The notes below the pieces were generated by a model that was given only the letters and a program-made list of their open reading frames with translations, was not told where the DNA came from and did no database searches. A stretch of 64,000 nucleotides of DNA from Bradyrhizobium manausense (GTDB taxonomy: Bacteria; Pseudomonadota; Alphaproteobacteria; Rhizobiales; Xanthobacteraceae), in contig NZ_JAFCKB010000019.1 in the NCBI RefSeq assembly GCF_018130615.1, positions 1 through 64,000 of the forward strand, written 5' to 3'. A program made the position numbers and the translations under genes. Shown in pieces: positions 42,199 to 51,057 of the stretch. Within the stretch, counting starts at the first letter, position 1; each line of letters begins with the position of its first letter.

Positions 42199-42521
42199 GC
42201 GCTTCTCACTCCTCGGAACGGACCCAAAATTGACATTGAATATATCATAAGATATTTCACAAGAAATGTACATTGAGCTTGGGGGCAATCGAGTGAATAG
42301 AGACATATCGAGGACTTCAATCCCGCTTGCGCGGGACCGGACCTGGTGATCGGCTTGACTGCAAGATACGCAAGAACCGGACCAGATCTGGCGAAGGCGG
42401 CCGCACGCCGTGCTCTTGCCGGGGAGCCTGCCCCGACTGCGGCGAACTATCGCATAAGTTCGATCGCGGCCGCGCTCACCCCTTGTCACTCCCTGCCCAT
42501 CGTAGCGCAGCCCTTTTCACC
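42199..42521. other. Divergent promoter region of the SsuABC-like transporter
   Basis: 323 bases between the binding-protein and ATPase genes. It holds the binding-protein ribosome binding site and the AT-rich GntR-1 motif site 3. The half nearer the ATPase is GC-rich and codes for nothing recognisable. Confidence 0.6.
42244..42261 (+). promoter_or_regulatory. GntR-1 operator-like motif, site 3
   Basis: ATCATAAGATATTTCACA, 46 bases upstream of the SsuA-like gene. It shares ATCA-N3-GATATTTCA with site 1. It is the weakest of the three sites but is embedded in an AT-rich stretch in an otherwise GC-rich region. Confidence 0.6.
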
Positions 42522-43313
42522 ATGACATTCGGTTCGATCAGAAGCGTCCGAAAGACGTTCCCGCCGCAGGAAGCATACCGCGAGCCGGTCGTGGCGCTCG
42601 ATGATGCTAGCTTCGAGTTTGCCAGGGGCGAACTGGTATCCTTCCTTGGACCCAGCGGCTGCGGCAAGACCACGCTGCTTCGCGTCATCGCCGGACTGAT
42701 CCCGAAGACGTCCGGCACGGTCTCGATCGACGGCCGCGAAGTAAACGAGCCGCTCGGCAATTATGGCTTCGTGTTTCAGGCTCCGAGCCTAATGCATTGG
42801 CGCAGCGTCCTCGACAACGTTCTGTTTCCAATGGAGATCCTGCGAAAGAACGATGCGGCAGCCCGCAAGCGAGCGGTCGAGTTTTTGGATCTGGTCGGGC
42901 TGTCTTCGTTCCTTTCGGCGCGTCCACATCAGTTGTCCGGCGGCATGCAGCAACGCGTCGCATTGTGCCGTGCGCTGATTCATCAGCCGGCTCTCTTACT
43001 TATGGACGAACCATTTGGCGCCTTGGACGAATTCACCAGGCTGGAGATGAACGACCTGCTGCTGAGGATCAGGAAAGAGACCGGCGCGACAGTGCTGTTC
43101 GTGACGCACTCGATTTCCGAGGCGATCTATCTTTCGGATAAGGTACTCGTCTTCAGTCGGCGGCCCGCGCGGGTCGCAAAGGAGATATTGGTGGATCTAC
43201 CGTATCCGCGCGCGCAGCAGCTGCGGTTTCACGAAGACTTCACGGCACTGGAGCGCGTCGCCAGCGAGGCGCTCGGCGTCATTCCCGCCGCCTCCGCAAG
43301 TGGAGCTCAATGA
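42522..43313 (+). CDS. SsuB/TauB-type ABC transporter ATPase
   Basis: A 263-residue ATPase. Walker A is GPSGCGKTTLL, the Q-loop VFQAPSLMHWRSV is typical of nitrate/taurine importers, the signature is LSGGMQQRVALCRAL and Walker B LLLMDEPFGALDEF. The ATG at 42522 gives the normal start; the longer open frame upstream lacks family features. It overlaps the permease gene by four bases. Confidence 0.92.
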   Translation: MTFGSIRSVRKTFPPQEAYREPVVALDDASFEFARGELVSFLGPSGCGKTTLLRVIAGLIPKTSGTVSIDGREVNEPLGNYGFVFQAPSLMHWRSVLDNVLFPMEILRKNDAAARKRAVEFLDLVGLSSFLSARPHQLSGGMQQRVALCRALIHQPALLLMDEPFGALDEFTRLEMNDLLLRIRKETGATVLFVTHSISEAIYLSDKVLVFSRRPARVAKEILVDLPYPRAQQLRFHEDFTALERVASEALGVIPAASASGAQ

Positions 43314-44080
43314 TGCGCCAACAGCTTTCCCGGGTGGGGTATCCGCTTGTTGGTGTCGCGGTGATCATCCTGGCCTGGATTCTCATTTGCTGGATCGGGC
43401 GGCTTCCGACGGTCGTGCTTCCGACACCCGACAAGGTCGCCGCCGCGTTCGTGACCCGCTTTCCGCTCCTGCTGAGCGAGGGCTGGATCACGTTCAAGGA
43501 GACGCTCAGCGGTTTCGTGCTCGCGATCGTGGTCGGGCTGCCGATTGCGGTGGCCATCGCGAATTCGCGGCCGCTCAACCTGATGTTCTATCCGATCCTG
43601 GTCGCATTGCAGTCTGTTCCCAAGGTCGCGCTGGCTCCCATCGTGATGATCTGGCTCGGCACTGGGATCGAGTCGAAGCTCGTTATCGTCTGGCTGGTCG
43701 CCTTTTTTCCAATCATCGTGGATACGACCGCCGGGCTTCGCTCCACGCCGCGCGAACTGCATGAGTTGGCGCGCAGCCTGCGTGCTACCCCGCTGCAGAT
43801 ATTCATGAAGATCCAGCTCCCCGCAGCGCTTCCGTTCGTCATGACGGGGGCCAAGGTGGCGATGACCCTCGCCGTCATCGGCGCGGTGATCGGGGAGTTC
43901 GTAAGCTCGAGCGAAGGCCTTGGCTTTCTCCTCTTGACCGCGACGTCGCAACTGGACACGCCGCTGGCCTTTGCCGCCCTGTTCGCTCTTTCGCTACTTG
44001 GGGTTATCGCCTATCTCCTCGTCGAGGTGGTCGAGATGCTCGTTGCACCCTGGCTTCCGCCAACTGCTTCTGGACATTGA
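43310..44080 (+). CDS. SsuC/TauC-type ABC transporter permease
   Basis: A 256-residue permease with about six membrane segments and the BPD_transp_1 EAA loop (LHELARSLRATPLQIFMKIQLPAALPFVMTGAKVA). The GAVIGEFVSSSEGLGFLL end is typical. The ATG overlaps the ATPase stop. It completes the importer whose binding protein is encoded divergently. The FAD monooxygenase gene follows after 58 bases, so transport and first attack on the substrate are probably coexpressed. Confidence 0.92.
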   Translation: MMRQQLSRVGYPLVGVAVIILAWILICWIGRLPTVVLPTPDKVAAAFVTRFPLLLSEGWITFKETLSGFVLAIVVGLPIAVAIANSRPLNLMFYPILVALQSVPKVALAPIVMIWLGTGIESKLVIVWLVAFFPIIVDTTAGLRSTPRELHELARSLRATPLQIFMKIQLPAALPFVMTGAKVAMTLAVIGAVIGEFVSSSEGLGFLLLTATSQLDTPLAFAALFALSLLGVIAYLLVEVVEMLVAPWLPPTASGH

Positions 44081-44138
44081 GGCCAATGGGCGCCCATTCG
44101 ATTTCGTCGCCAGCCGTTCGGCATCGGATGAGGTTCAG

Positions 44139-45719
44139 ATGAAGCCTGTCCTGATCGTCGGCGCAGGCCCCGTCGGTCTTACCACCGCACTCGCGCTGGC
44201 GTTCTATCGCGTGCCGTTCATGCTCTTCGAAGAGGACGGTTCGCTGTCGAGGGATACCAAGGCTGGGACCATCCTGACGCGGACCTTGGAGGCGTTTCGC
44301 CGCTACGGCGTCGCCGACGACGTGCTGAAGGCGTCCTTGCGTGTTGACGAAATCGGCGACATCGAACGTTCGTCCGGTAAGATGCGTCCGTCTGTGGAGA
44401 CTGCTTTACTGCGGGATGACACGCGTTATCCCTTCGTCGTCAACCTGCCCCAGCATCATCTCGAGCCCATCCTTCATCGCGCGATCGAGAGGCGTGCTCC
44501 GGGTGCGACTTACCTCAGGCATCGCGTGGAACGATTTGTTCAGGAGGCCGACGGCGTAACGGCGACTTTCGATACTCCTTTGGGCCAGCGGACTTTCGAA
44601 GGATCCTACCTGCTCGCCTGCGACGGCGGACGCAGTACGATCCGAGGCGCGCTGAATATCGCGATCGAGGGTGAGACGCTGTCTGCCCGCACGTTCCTGG
44701 CCGATGTCCGCGCCGACCTTGATGTCGCGACGCCTCGGGACTACCCCTATCTCGCCTATTTCGCGGACCCAGCGGAGTGGATGGTCCTGGTCCGGCAGCC
44801 GCATTGCTGGCGCTTTTTGTTCCCTCTCACGGGGGACGCGGACGAGCCCACACGACAGCAGCTTGCGGACAAGGTCAGGGCATTCGTCGGAGCCGTCGGT
44901 GATGTCGAGATCCTGAATACCATTAGTTACCGCATTCACCATCGGATCGCGTCGACATGGCGCGTTGGGCGTGTCTTCCTGATGGGCGACGCCGCGCACC
45001 TGATCACTCCGATGTGGGCTCTTGGTCTCAACACCGGAATTCTCGACGCGATCAGCTTGCCTTGGCGACTTGCCTGGGTCACGCGCGGCTGGGCGGATGA
45101 CGAACTGCTCGACGGTTATGCGCATGAGCAGTATCTGGTGGCGGCAAAGGGATCCGGTGAGATGGCCGAAGCCGCTCGTCGCTATATGCTGGGCGAGCAG
45201 GGCGGTGTCGAGACGATGTCCGGCGATCGATGGGCCAACGCCATGACCCGGACCATGCTCGGCGTGCGCCTCGATGTCGGGCAAAACGGCGAGTGGTCGA
45301 TGGTGCGGACCGCGCAGGGCCGGCTTTGTGTTGGAGATCGCATTCCCGATGCAGAGGTCCACTGTTCCGAAGGGCGGTCGGTTCGTCTGCACCAACTGGT
45401 GGACGATACCTTTCTCTGTCTCCACTTCGCCGACCCACGTCGGCGCCCAGCTCTCCCCGCCAATCGGCCGGGGCTTCGTCATCTGCTGGTCTCGCGTCGA
45501 GATGCCCCGTTCGATTCGGGCCTTAGACATCGGAGCCTGCTGGATGTGGGAGACACCTTGCGGGCGCGCCTCGGTTGCTCCATCGATACCACGGTGTTGA
45601 TCCGGCCCGACGACCATGTCGCAGCAATTCTTCCTATGACCTCCGCTATTGATCCGGTCCATGACCGGATCGTCAGACCCGTTCGACGAGACGTTCAAAC
45701 ATCAGGAGCATGTCCATGA
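44139..45719 (+). CDS. FAD-dependent monooxygenase (PHBH/phenol hydroxylase class)
   Basis: A 526-residue group A flavoprotein hydroxylase. The FAD motif LIVGAGPVGLTTALALA is at the N-terminus, the DG motif in LLACDGGRSTIRGALNI at mid-chain, and the GD motif in VFLMGDAAHLITPMWALGLNTGILDA. The usual PP-x-GG after GDAAH is changed to TP-x-WA. A C-terminal thioredoxin-like domain (about 430-526: GDRIPDAEVH) as in phenol hydroxylases is present. It should hydroxylate an aromatic ring with NAD(P)H and oxygen. The ATG at 44139 is chosen for the MKPVLIVGAG start. The stop overlaps the next cupin gene. Confidence 0.9.
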   Translation: MKPVLIVGAGPVGLTTALALAFYRVPFMLFEEDGSLSRDTKAGTILTRTLEAFRRYGVADDVLKASLRVDEIGDIERSSGKMRPSVETALLRDDTRYPFVVNLPQHHLEPILHRAIERRAPGATYLRHRVERFVQEADGVTATFDTPLGQRTFEGSYLLACDGGRSTIRGALNIAIEGETLSARTFLADVRADLDVATPRDYPYLAYFADPAEWMVLVRQPHCWRFLFPLTGDADEPTRQQLADKVRAFVGAVGDVEILNTISYRIHHRIASTWRVGRVFLMGDAAHLITPMWALGLNTGILDAISLPWRLAWVTRGWADDELLDGYAHEQYLVAAKGSGEMAEAARRYMLGEQGGVETMSGDRWANAMTRTMLGVRLDVGQNGEWSMVRTAQGRLCVGDRIPDAEVHCSEGRSVRLHQLVDDTFLCLHFADPRRRPALPANRPGLRHLLVSRRDAPFDSGLRHRSLLDVGDTLRARLGCSIDTTVLIRPDDHVAAILPMTSAIDPVHDRIVRPVRRDVQTSGACP

Positions 45720-46021
45720 CGACCCGCCAGCTTGGCCCAATCGGTGACAAGATCATTTTTGAGAACGACGAGATCAGGGTCTGGAGTCTTCATCTCAAGC
45801 CTGGCGAGCGTCAACCCTGGCACCAGCATCTGCTGCCCTATCTCGTAGTGCCGATCACACACGGCAAGAACAAGATGATCTTCGACGACGGTCGGGAAAA
45901 AGACACGATCGAATCGCCGGGTGAGGTGCTGTGGCGTGAGCCCGGGATTCCGCACGAGTTGATCAACAACAGTGACTGGGAATACAGCAACGTGTTGGTC
46001 GAGGTGAAGCTCAAGACGTAG
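45716..46021 (+). CDS. Small cupin protein
   Basis: A 101-residue single-domain cupin with HQH metal-ligand-like residues in RQPWHQHLLPYLVVPI and a later His in PGIPHEL. The ATG overlaps the monooxygenase stop (ATGA); another ATG lies six bases earlier. It ends the transporter/monooxygenase operon. The sequence is unlike the two cupins at 36344 and 52252. The function is unknown. Confidence 0.75.
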   Translation: MTTRQLGPIGDKIIFENDEIRVWSLHLKPGERQPWHQHLLPYLVVPITHGKNKMIFDDGREKDTIESPGEVLWREPGIPHELINNSDWEYSNVLVEVKLKT

Positions 46022-46058
46022 TCGGCTGCGCTGGAGAAGCGGTCGGACAGCAGTCCGT

Positions 46059-47057
46059 CTACTCGGCGCGGATGTTCGCACTCTCGATGGTGTCACGCCA
46101 GCGTCGATCGTCCTCGCGAATGAACGCTTCGAACTCGGTGCCACTGCGCAGGTCTCCTTGTGCGCCTTGTTCGCCGATACGGCCAGCGAACGCGGGATTG
46201 CGACGGATCTCGGTCGCTGCGTCCGTCAGTTCCGCGCGGATGGCGTCCGGCAGCGCCGCGGGGCCGAGCAGGCCATACCATGTGCCCACCTCGACACCGG
46301 GAACGCCGGCCTCCGTCAAGGTCGGCACGTCCGGCGCAGATGCCATTCGCGCCGGCGACGTCACTGCGAGCGCGCGCAGCGTGCCGGCCTGCACTTGGGG
46401 CAGCAGTTGGGGCACGTTCTCGAACATGTAGTCGACCTGTCCGGACAACAGATCGTTCATCGCGGGAGCACCGCCGCGATATGGCACGTGGACAGCCTCG
46501 AAGCCCGCCTGGAGGCGGAACAATTCACCGATCATGTGGACCGACGTGCCAATGCCGGGCGAGGCGAACCGGAGTGCGTTCGGTTTCGATCGCCCGTGCG
46601 CGACGAGATCCCTCAGAGTCTTCGCCGAGTCGTTTGCATTGACGACCAGAAAGCTCGGCACTTGGCAGATCAGCGCCAGCGGCGTGAAATCACGTGCCAC
46701 CGCATAGGGCACCGTCTTCATCAGATGAGGGCCGATGGTGAGCGGCCCGCCGGCGGTGTACAGCAAGGTCGCGCCGTCCGGCACCGCCTTGGCGACCGTC
46801 GCGCAGCCAAGCGTACCGCTCGCGCCTGCCTTATTTTCGACGACGAAGGTCACGGCCAGTCTCTTTTGCAGCTCCTCGCAGAGCAGGCGCGCGACGATGT
46901 CAGCGGTGCCGCCCGCGGCATATGGTACGACCACCATGACCTGGCGCTTTGGATAGGCGATCGCCGTTCCGCCGCTTCCGGAAAGCAGCGCGCCCAGTGC
47001 CAGCACGCTTCGCCGGCTCAACAGTCGCCTCGGCGAAGGATGGGACAAGGTCGTCAT
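46059..47057 (-). CDS. TctC/Bug-family solute-binding protein (second orphan)
   Basis: A 332-residue binding protein of the tripartite tricarboxylate class, with a twin-arginine-like leader (RRLLSRRSVLALGALLSG) and the pattern YPKRQVMVVVPYAAGGTADIVARLL, ENKAGASGTLG. No TctAB genes are near. It is convergent with the cupin and lies 36 bases after the Pot-type permease gene on the same strand, so it may be cotranscribed with it. Confidence 0.9.
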   Translation of the reverse strand: MTTLSHPSPRRLLSRRSVLALGALLSGSGGTAIAYPKRQVMVVVPYAAGGTADIVARLLCEELQKRLAVTFVVENKAGASGTLGCATVAKAVPDGATLLYTAGGPLTIGPHLMKTVPYAVARDFTPLALICQVPSFLVVNANDSAKTLRDLVAHGRSKPNALRFASPGIGTSVHMIGELFRLQAGFEAVHVPYRGGAPAMNDLLSGQVDYMFENVPQLLPQVQAGTLRALAVTSPARMASAPDVPTLTEAGVPGVEVGTWYGLLGPAALPDAIRAELTDAATEIRRNPAFAGRIGEQGAQGDLRSGTEFEAFIREDDRRWRDTIESANIRAE

Positions 47058-47093
47058 CTACTGATTCGATTCTCTGCTGAGATCACGATGGGG

Positions 47094-47882
47094 TTATGCC
47101 GTGGGCAGGTTCGCGCGGCGCAGCCCCTGCACGGCCAGCGTCAGCGCAAAGCCAAAGGCAACAAGCACGGACGAGACCGCCGCGACGACGGGATCGTTGA
47201 CGTCGTAGAGGTATTTGTAGATCGCTACGGGTAGCGTGATCTGCTCGCGCTGGGTAATCAGCATCGATATCGTGAACTGGTCGAACGACACGATGAAGCC
47301 GAGCACGCCGCCGGCGGCGAGGCCGGGCACCAGCGAAGGCAGGATCACGTGGCGGAACGTCTGAACGGAAGAGGCGCCAAGCAGTTCCGAGGCCTCCTCC
47401 ATTTGCGGGTTGAGATCGTGGATGCTGACGAGCACGGTTCGATACATGAATGGAAAGACGATCACGACATGCGCGAGCAGGAGCCCGGTGAACGTATCGA
47501 TCAGGCCCGGTGGATTGAAGAAATGCAGTAGGGCGATGCCGAGGATCAGATGCGGCACGATCAAGGGCGACAGGAAGGTCAATTCGATCGCGCGCGCGAC
47601 AGGACGTTCCTTGAGGCGCCGAATGGAGAGGCCGCCGCCGATGGCAAGGACAGCGGCGATCGCCGTCGCGATCGTGCCGAGGGCGACGCTGCGGATCGCC
47701 GGGACAAAAAACTGACCTCCCTCCCAGGCTTGCACATACCATTTGAGGGAGAAGCCTTGCGGTGGAAATGTAAAGTAGGAGCGGTCGCTGAAGGAGAACA
47801 GGATAATTACCATCAGCGGTAGGAACATGAAGATATAAGTGCAGGCGGCCGCTATGCGCACCGGTAGCGAGGTTTGCGTCAT
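47094..47882 (-). CDS. PotC-type ABC transporter permease
   Basis: A 262-residue permease of the spermidine/putrescine/2-aminoethylphosphonate class with six membrane segments and the EAA loop (MEEASELLGASSVQTFRHVILPSLVPGLAAGGVL). It starts with an ATG overlapping the PotB-type stop. The GFIVSFDQFTISML helix is typical of PotC. It functions with the next two upstream genes. Confidence 0.92.
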   Translation of the reverse strand: MTQTSLPVRIAAACTYIFMFLPLMVIILFSFSDRSYFTFPPQGFSLKWYVQAWEGGQFFVPAIRSVALGTIATAIAAVLAIGGGLSIRRLKERPVARAIELTFLSPLIVPHLILGIALLHFFNPPGLIDTFTGLLLAHVVIVFPFMYRTVLVSIHDLNPQMEEASELLGASSVQTFRHVILPSLVPGLAAGGVLGFIVSFDQFTISMLITQREQITLPVAIYKYLYDVNDPVVAAVSSVLVAFGFALTLAVQGLRRANLPTA

Positions 47883-48769
47883 GTTGTCGCCTTATCCTGA
47901 TAGCTCCGGATGAAGTGGCGCTGAAGCGCGTACAGGCAAGTGACGGCAAGCAACAGAATTGCACTCGACGCGGTCGCGCGCGGCAGATCGAACAGGACAA
48001 ACGCGTCGGTGTAGATCGTCACCGACAGGTAGCGGATGGCGCTTCCACCGAGCATGAGAGGCGTCACGATAGCCCCGAGCATCAGGCTGAACACCAGGAC
48101 CGATCCGGCAATGAGGCCGGGAACGGTGAGCGGGAGGGTGACGTCAAGGAATGTCCGGATCCTGCTGGCACCGAGAATGCCTGCGGACTCGATAAGCCTC
48201 GAATCAAGGCCGTCGAGCGAGGTCGTCAGGGACAGGATCATGAAGGGCAGAAACACCTGGGTTGCGCCGATGACCATCCCGAGCAGATTGCCCGACAATG
48301 GCAGCGGTTCGCTGGTGATGCTGGTTGCGATCAGCACTGTATTGATCAGGCCGCGATTGCCGAGCATGAGCAGCCAGCCGTAGCTGCGCACTACCGTGTT
48401 GATCAGCAGCGGAGCGGTCACCAGGAAATAGAGAAACGCCCTGTGCCGCGGTCCCGCGGCCGCGATATGGAGTGCGACCGGAAATCCGAAGAGCGCGCAG
48501 AGCATCGTGACCAACGCGGCTGCGGCGATCGTCTTGTAGAACAATTCCGCGTATTGAACTGAGCCAAGGAGCGCACGGTAGTTCTCCAGGGTGAAGCCTG
48601 GCTGCAGGATGCCGAAATCCTGGTGTCGAAGGCTAGCGTCGAACATCTGTGCCAGCGGCGCGGCAACCAGCGCTGCGGTCGCCGCGAGCGCGGGGGCTCC
48701 CAGCAGGAGCGCCGTGAACGCGACACGGCCACGTGTGCGCATGGGACGACTCGACGATATCGAACTCAT
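47879..48769 (-). CDS. PotB-type ABC transporter permease
   Basis: A 296-residue permease with six membrane segments and the EAA loop (RLIESAGILGASRIRTFLDVTLPLTVPGLIAGSVL). The start at 48769 gives MSSISSSRPMRTRG and overlaps the ATPase stop (ATGA); a longer frame would add 16 residues inside the ATPase gene. It is the partner of the PotC-type subunit. Confidence 0.92.
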   Translation of the reverse strand: MSSISSSRPMRTRGRVAFTALLLGAPALAATAALVAAPLAQMFDASLRHQDFGILQPGFTLENYRALLGSVQYAELFYKTIAAAALVTMLCALFGFPVALHIAAAGPRHRAFLYFLVTAPLLINTVVRSYGWLLMLGNRGLINTVLIATSITSEPLPLSGNLLGMVIGATQVFLPFMILSLTTSLDGLDSRLIESAGILGASRIRTFLDVTLPLTVPGLIAGSVLVFSLMLGAIVTPLMLGGSAIRYLSVTIYTDAFVLFDLPRATASSAILLLAVTCLYALQRHFIRSYQDKATT

Positions 48770-49860
48770 CCCGCCTCCATGGGAAGGCAGACCTCGGCAC
48801 CGCGGACTTCCGCGCAAATGGCCGCGCCGCGATGCAGCGCGAAGTTCGGGCGCCCGATCAGGCGCGCCTTCAATTGGTTGCCAGCCGGCCCCTTCAGTAG
48901 GACGAGTGTAGTGCTCCCCTCATTGATAACCTCCTGGACGTTGGCAGGCAGCCCGTTCCGGCCATCGGGTGGCACGAGCGCGACCTGCTCCGGACGAACT
49001 ACCAGTCGAAACCGATCGAACGGCGAAGGGTGTGCGATCGTCACCGGCGCGGCGTTCGGCCAGTCGTGCACGACCGCGAGCCTTCGGTTGCGCCCGCTGA
49101 TGCCGCACGACAGGAGGGTTACGTCCCCGACGAAATCGGCGACATAATCGTTCGCCGGCCGACGATAGATATTCTCCGGCGTGTCGAGCTGCTCGATGCG
49201 GCCATCTCGCATCACGGCTATTCGGTCCGACAGAAACAGCGCCTCTTCCTGATCGTGGGTCACAAAGAGGAAGGTCATGCCGGTCGCGCGGTGGATGCGC
49301 TTCAGTTCCGCCTGCAACTGCCGACGCAGCTTCAGGTCGAGCGCGCCGAGCGGCTCGTCGAGCATCAGCAGCGATGGCCGGGTTGCCAGCGCGCGGGCCA
49401 GGGCGACGCGCTGCTGCTGGCCTCCGGAAAGGGCCTTCGGACGTCGGTCTGCGACGTGCGGCAGGCTAATCAGCTCCAGCATCTCGCGGACCCTGTCCTC
49501 GATCTCGGTCTTGGATTTTCCGGCGACCTTCAGCCCATAACCGATATTCTCGGCCACGCTCATGTGGGGGAAGAGCGAATAACTCTGGAACACCATCCCA
49601 AGTCCGCGCCGCCGCGGGGACTCATGCGTGACGTCGCGACCGTCGATCATCACCGTGCCGCCGTCATTCGTCTCAAGTCCGGCAATGACCCGCATTAGCG
49701 TGGTCTTCCCGCAGCCGGAAGGACCGAGCAGGGTCAGGAACTCGCCGTTGTGGATGTCGAGATCAATGGCGCGCAGCGCGCGATGGCTACCGAAGGACTT
49801 GTCGAGTCCCCTAGCACGGACCTTGAGCGGAACGGGCGATGTGCTGGGGGGGCCTGGCAT
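48766..49860 (-). CDS. PotA-type ABC transporter ATPase
   Basis: A 364-residue ATPase with Walker A GPSGCGKTTLMRV, Q-loop FQSYSLFPHMSV, signature LSGGQQQRVALARAL, Walker B LLMLDEPLGALD and a C-terminal TOBE domain (about 275-360). This architecture is the polyamine/iron/2-aminoethylphosphonate class. The divergent gene encodes the binding protein. The shared 123-bp gap holds two copies of the GntR-2 motif. Confidence 0.93.
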   Translation of the reverse strand: MPGPPSTSPVPLKVRARGLDKSFGSHRALRAIDLDIHNGEFLTLLGPSGCGKTTLMRVIAGLETNDGGTVMIDGRDVTHESPRRRGLGMVFQSYSLFPHMSVAENIGYGLKVAGKSKTEIEDRVREMLELISLPHVADRRPKALSGGQQQRVALARALATRPSLLMLDEPLGALDLKLRRQLQAELKRIHRATGMTFLFVTHDQEEALFLSDRIAVMRDGRIEQLDTPENIYRRPANDYVADFVGDVTLLSCGISGRNRRLAVVHDWPNAAPVTIAHPSPFDRFRLVVRPEQVALVPPDGRNGLPANVQEVINEGSTTLVLLKGPAGNQLKARLIGRPNFALHRGAAICAEVRGAEVCLPMEAG

Positions 49861-49879
49861 CGTCGAGCATCACAGTTTG

Positions 49880-49890
49880 AGAAATTTTAC
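49880..49890 (+). promoter_or_regulatory. GntR-2 operator-like motif, site 1
   Basis: AGAAATTTTAC, 19 bases upstream of the PotA-type ATPase gene. The core GAAATTTTAC is identical to that of site 2 and to the reverse complement of site 3. Confidence 0.6.
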
Positions 49891-49954
49891 ATATCATCGT
49901 ACGCGTGCAGTGAACTTGTCAATCACAACAAAATTTGGCAATACGACATCATCA

Positions 49955-49966
49955 GTGAAATTTTAC
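49955..49966 (+). promoter_or_regulatory. GntR-2 operator-like motif, site 2
   Basis: GTGAAATTTTAC, 17 bases upstream of the binding-protein ATG. It is the exact reverse complement of site 3 (52669-52680), upstream of the cupin gene. It is preceded by ATCATC, which is also found beside sites 1 and 3. Confidence 0.65.
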
Positions 49967-49983
49967 TGTTCGGAGGGTTACGG

Positions 49984-51024
49984 ATGAAGGCAGGATCGAT
50001 CAGCCGCCGCGCGGCACTAACCTCACTGGCCTCCGCCGCCGCCATGGTTGGCCCGCTGGGGCGCCTCCAGGCCCAGGAGACCAAGCTTTCCGTCAGCTGG
50101 TATCCGGGGCTGCTCGGAGCCAACTTCCGTCGCTCATTCCTTGATACCTTCGCGGACAAGGATCGTGTTGTCGTGACCGAATCCTTCGACAGTCCACGAT
50201 TCACCCAGATGCAAGCGAGCCGGGCTAAGCCGAATACGGATGTCGCTGCCTTCATCGACGTTTTGATGCCACTGGTCGCGCGTTCGGGTCTCGTGTCGAA
50301 GCTCGATGCCGCGCGGATTCCGAACCTCGCCAATGTCGATCCCGCGCTGATGACATGGGACGGCTTTGCCGTGCCTGCGGCCTACGGTAGCTGGGGCATC
50401 GTCTACAACGCGAAGTGGGTCAGCAAGCCGATCGTCTCTTGGGGGGACCTACTGCGCGACGATCTCAAGGGGCACGTGACGCACCCGAACGTGACATACA
50501 ACTCCTCGATCTATTCGCTGGACGCGTTTGCTCGCTTGGGTAACGGAGATCTGCGCTCTCCGGAGGCAGGTATGAAGTCGATCCGCCAGATCCGGCTTTC
50601 CGGTCCTGGGCTCTGGGAGCAAGACAGTATCGCCGTTGGTTGGCTTAAGACCGAGGAAATCTGGGCGACGCCATATTTCAGTGGCAGCGTGCTCGCGCTC
50701 ATGCAGGACAAGGATGTCCCGGATCTGAGGTTCGTGGTGCCGAGCGAGGGAGCTTATGCGGTCCCGCTCAACGTTGCTAAGGTCGCCAATGCGCCCAACG
50801 GTGCGCTGGCCGATGGTTTCATCGATCACATTCTGGGCGAAGCGGCCCAGAATGCCTGGACCATCAACGGCCGGACCCGCCCTGCCAACCGCAACGTTGC
50901 CGTCTCCGCGGAGATTGCCGCGTCAGTGCCCGAAATCGGCAAACTCAGGCGGATCGATTGGGACTACTTCTCCCAGAATCGCGCCGCACTGGTGGCAAGC
51001 TGGAACGACATCGTGAACCGCTAA
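49984..51024 (+). CDS. PotD/2-AEP-type ABC substrate-binding protein
   Basis: A 346-residue binding protein of the spermidine/putrescine or 2-aminoethylphosphonate class. It has a twin-arginine-like leader (SISRRAALTSLASAAAMVGPLG), then VSWYPGLLGANFRRSFLD, and AAYGSWGIVYNAKWV typical of PotD proteins. GGAGGG lies nine bases before the ATG. It is divergent from the ATPase and permeases and followed 33 bases later by the RidA-like gene. Confidence 0.88.
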   Translation: MKAGSISRRAALTSLASAAAMVGPLGRLQAQETKLSVSWYPGLLGANFRRSFLDTFADKDRVVVTESFDSPRFTQMQASRAKPNTDVAAFIDVLMPLVARSGLVSKLDAARIPNLANVDPALMTWDGFAVPAAYGSWGIVYNAKWVSKPIVSWGDLLRDDLKGHVTHPNVTYNSSIYSLDAFARLGNGDLRSPEAGMKSIRQIRLSGPGLWEQDSIAVGWLKTEEIWATPYFSGSVLALMQDKDVPDLRFVVPSEGAYAVPLNVAKVANAPNGALADGFIDHILGEAAQNAWTINGRTRPANRNVAVSAEIAASVPEIGKLRRIDWDYFSQNRAALVASWNDIVNR

Positions 51025-51057
51025 TCCCTATTTTGAACCCCGAGGAGCTGGATCGCG

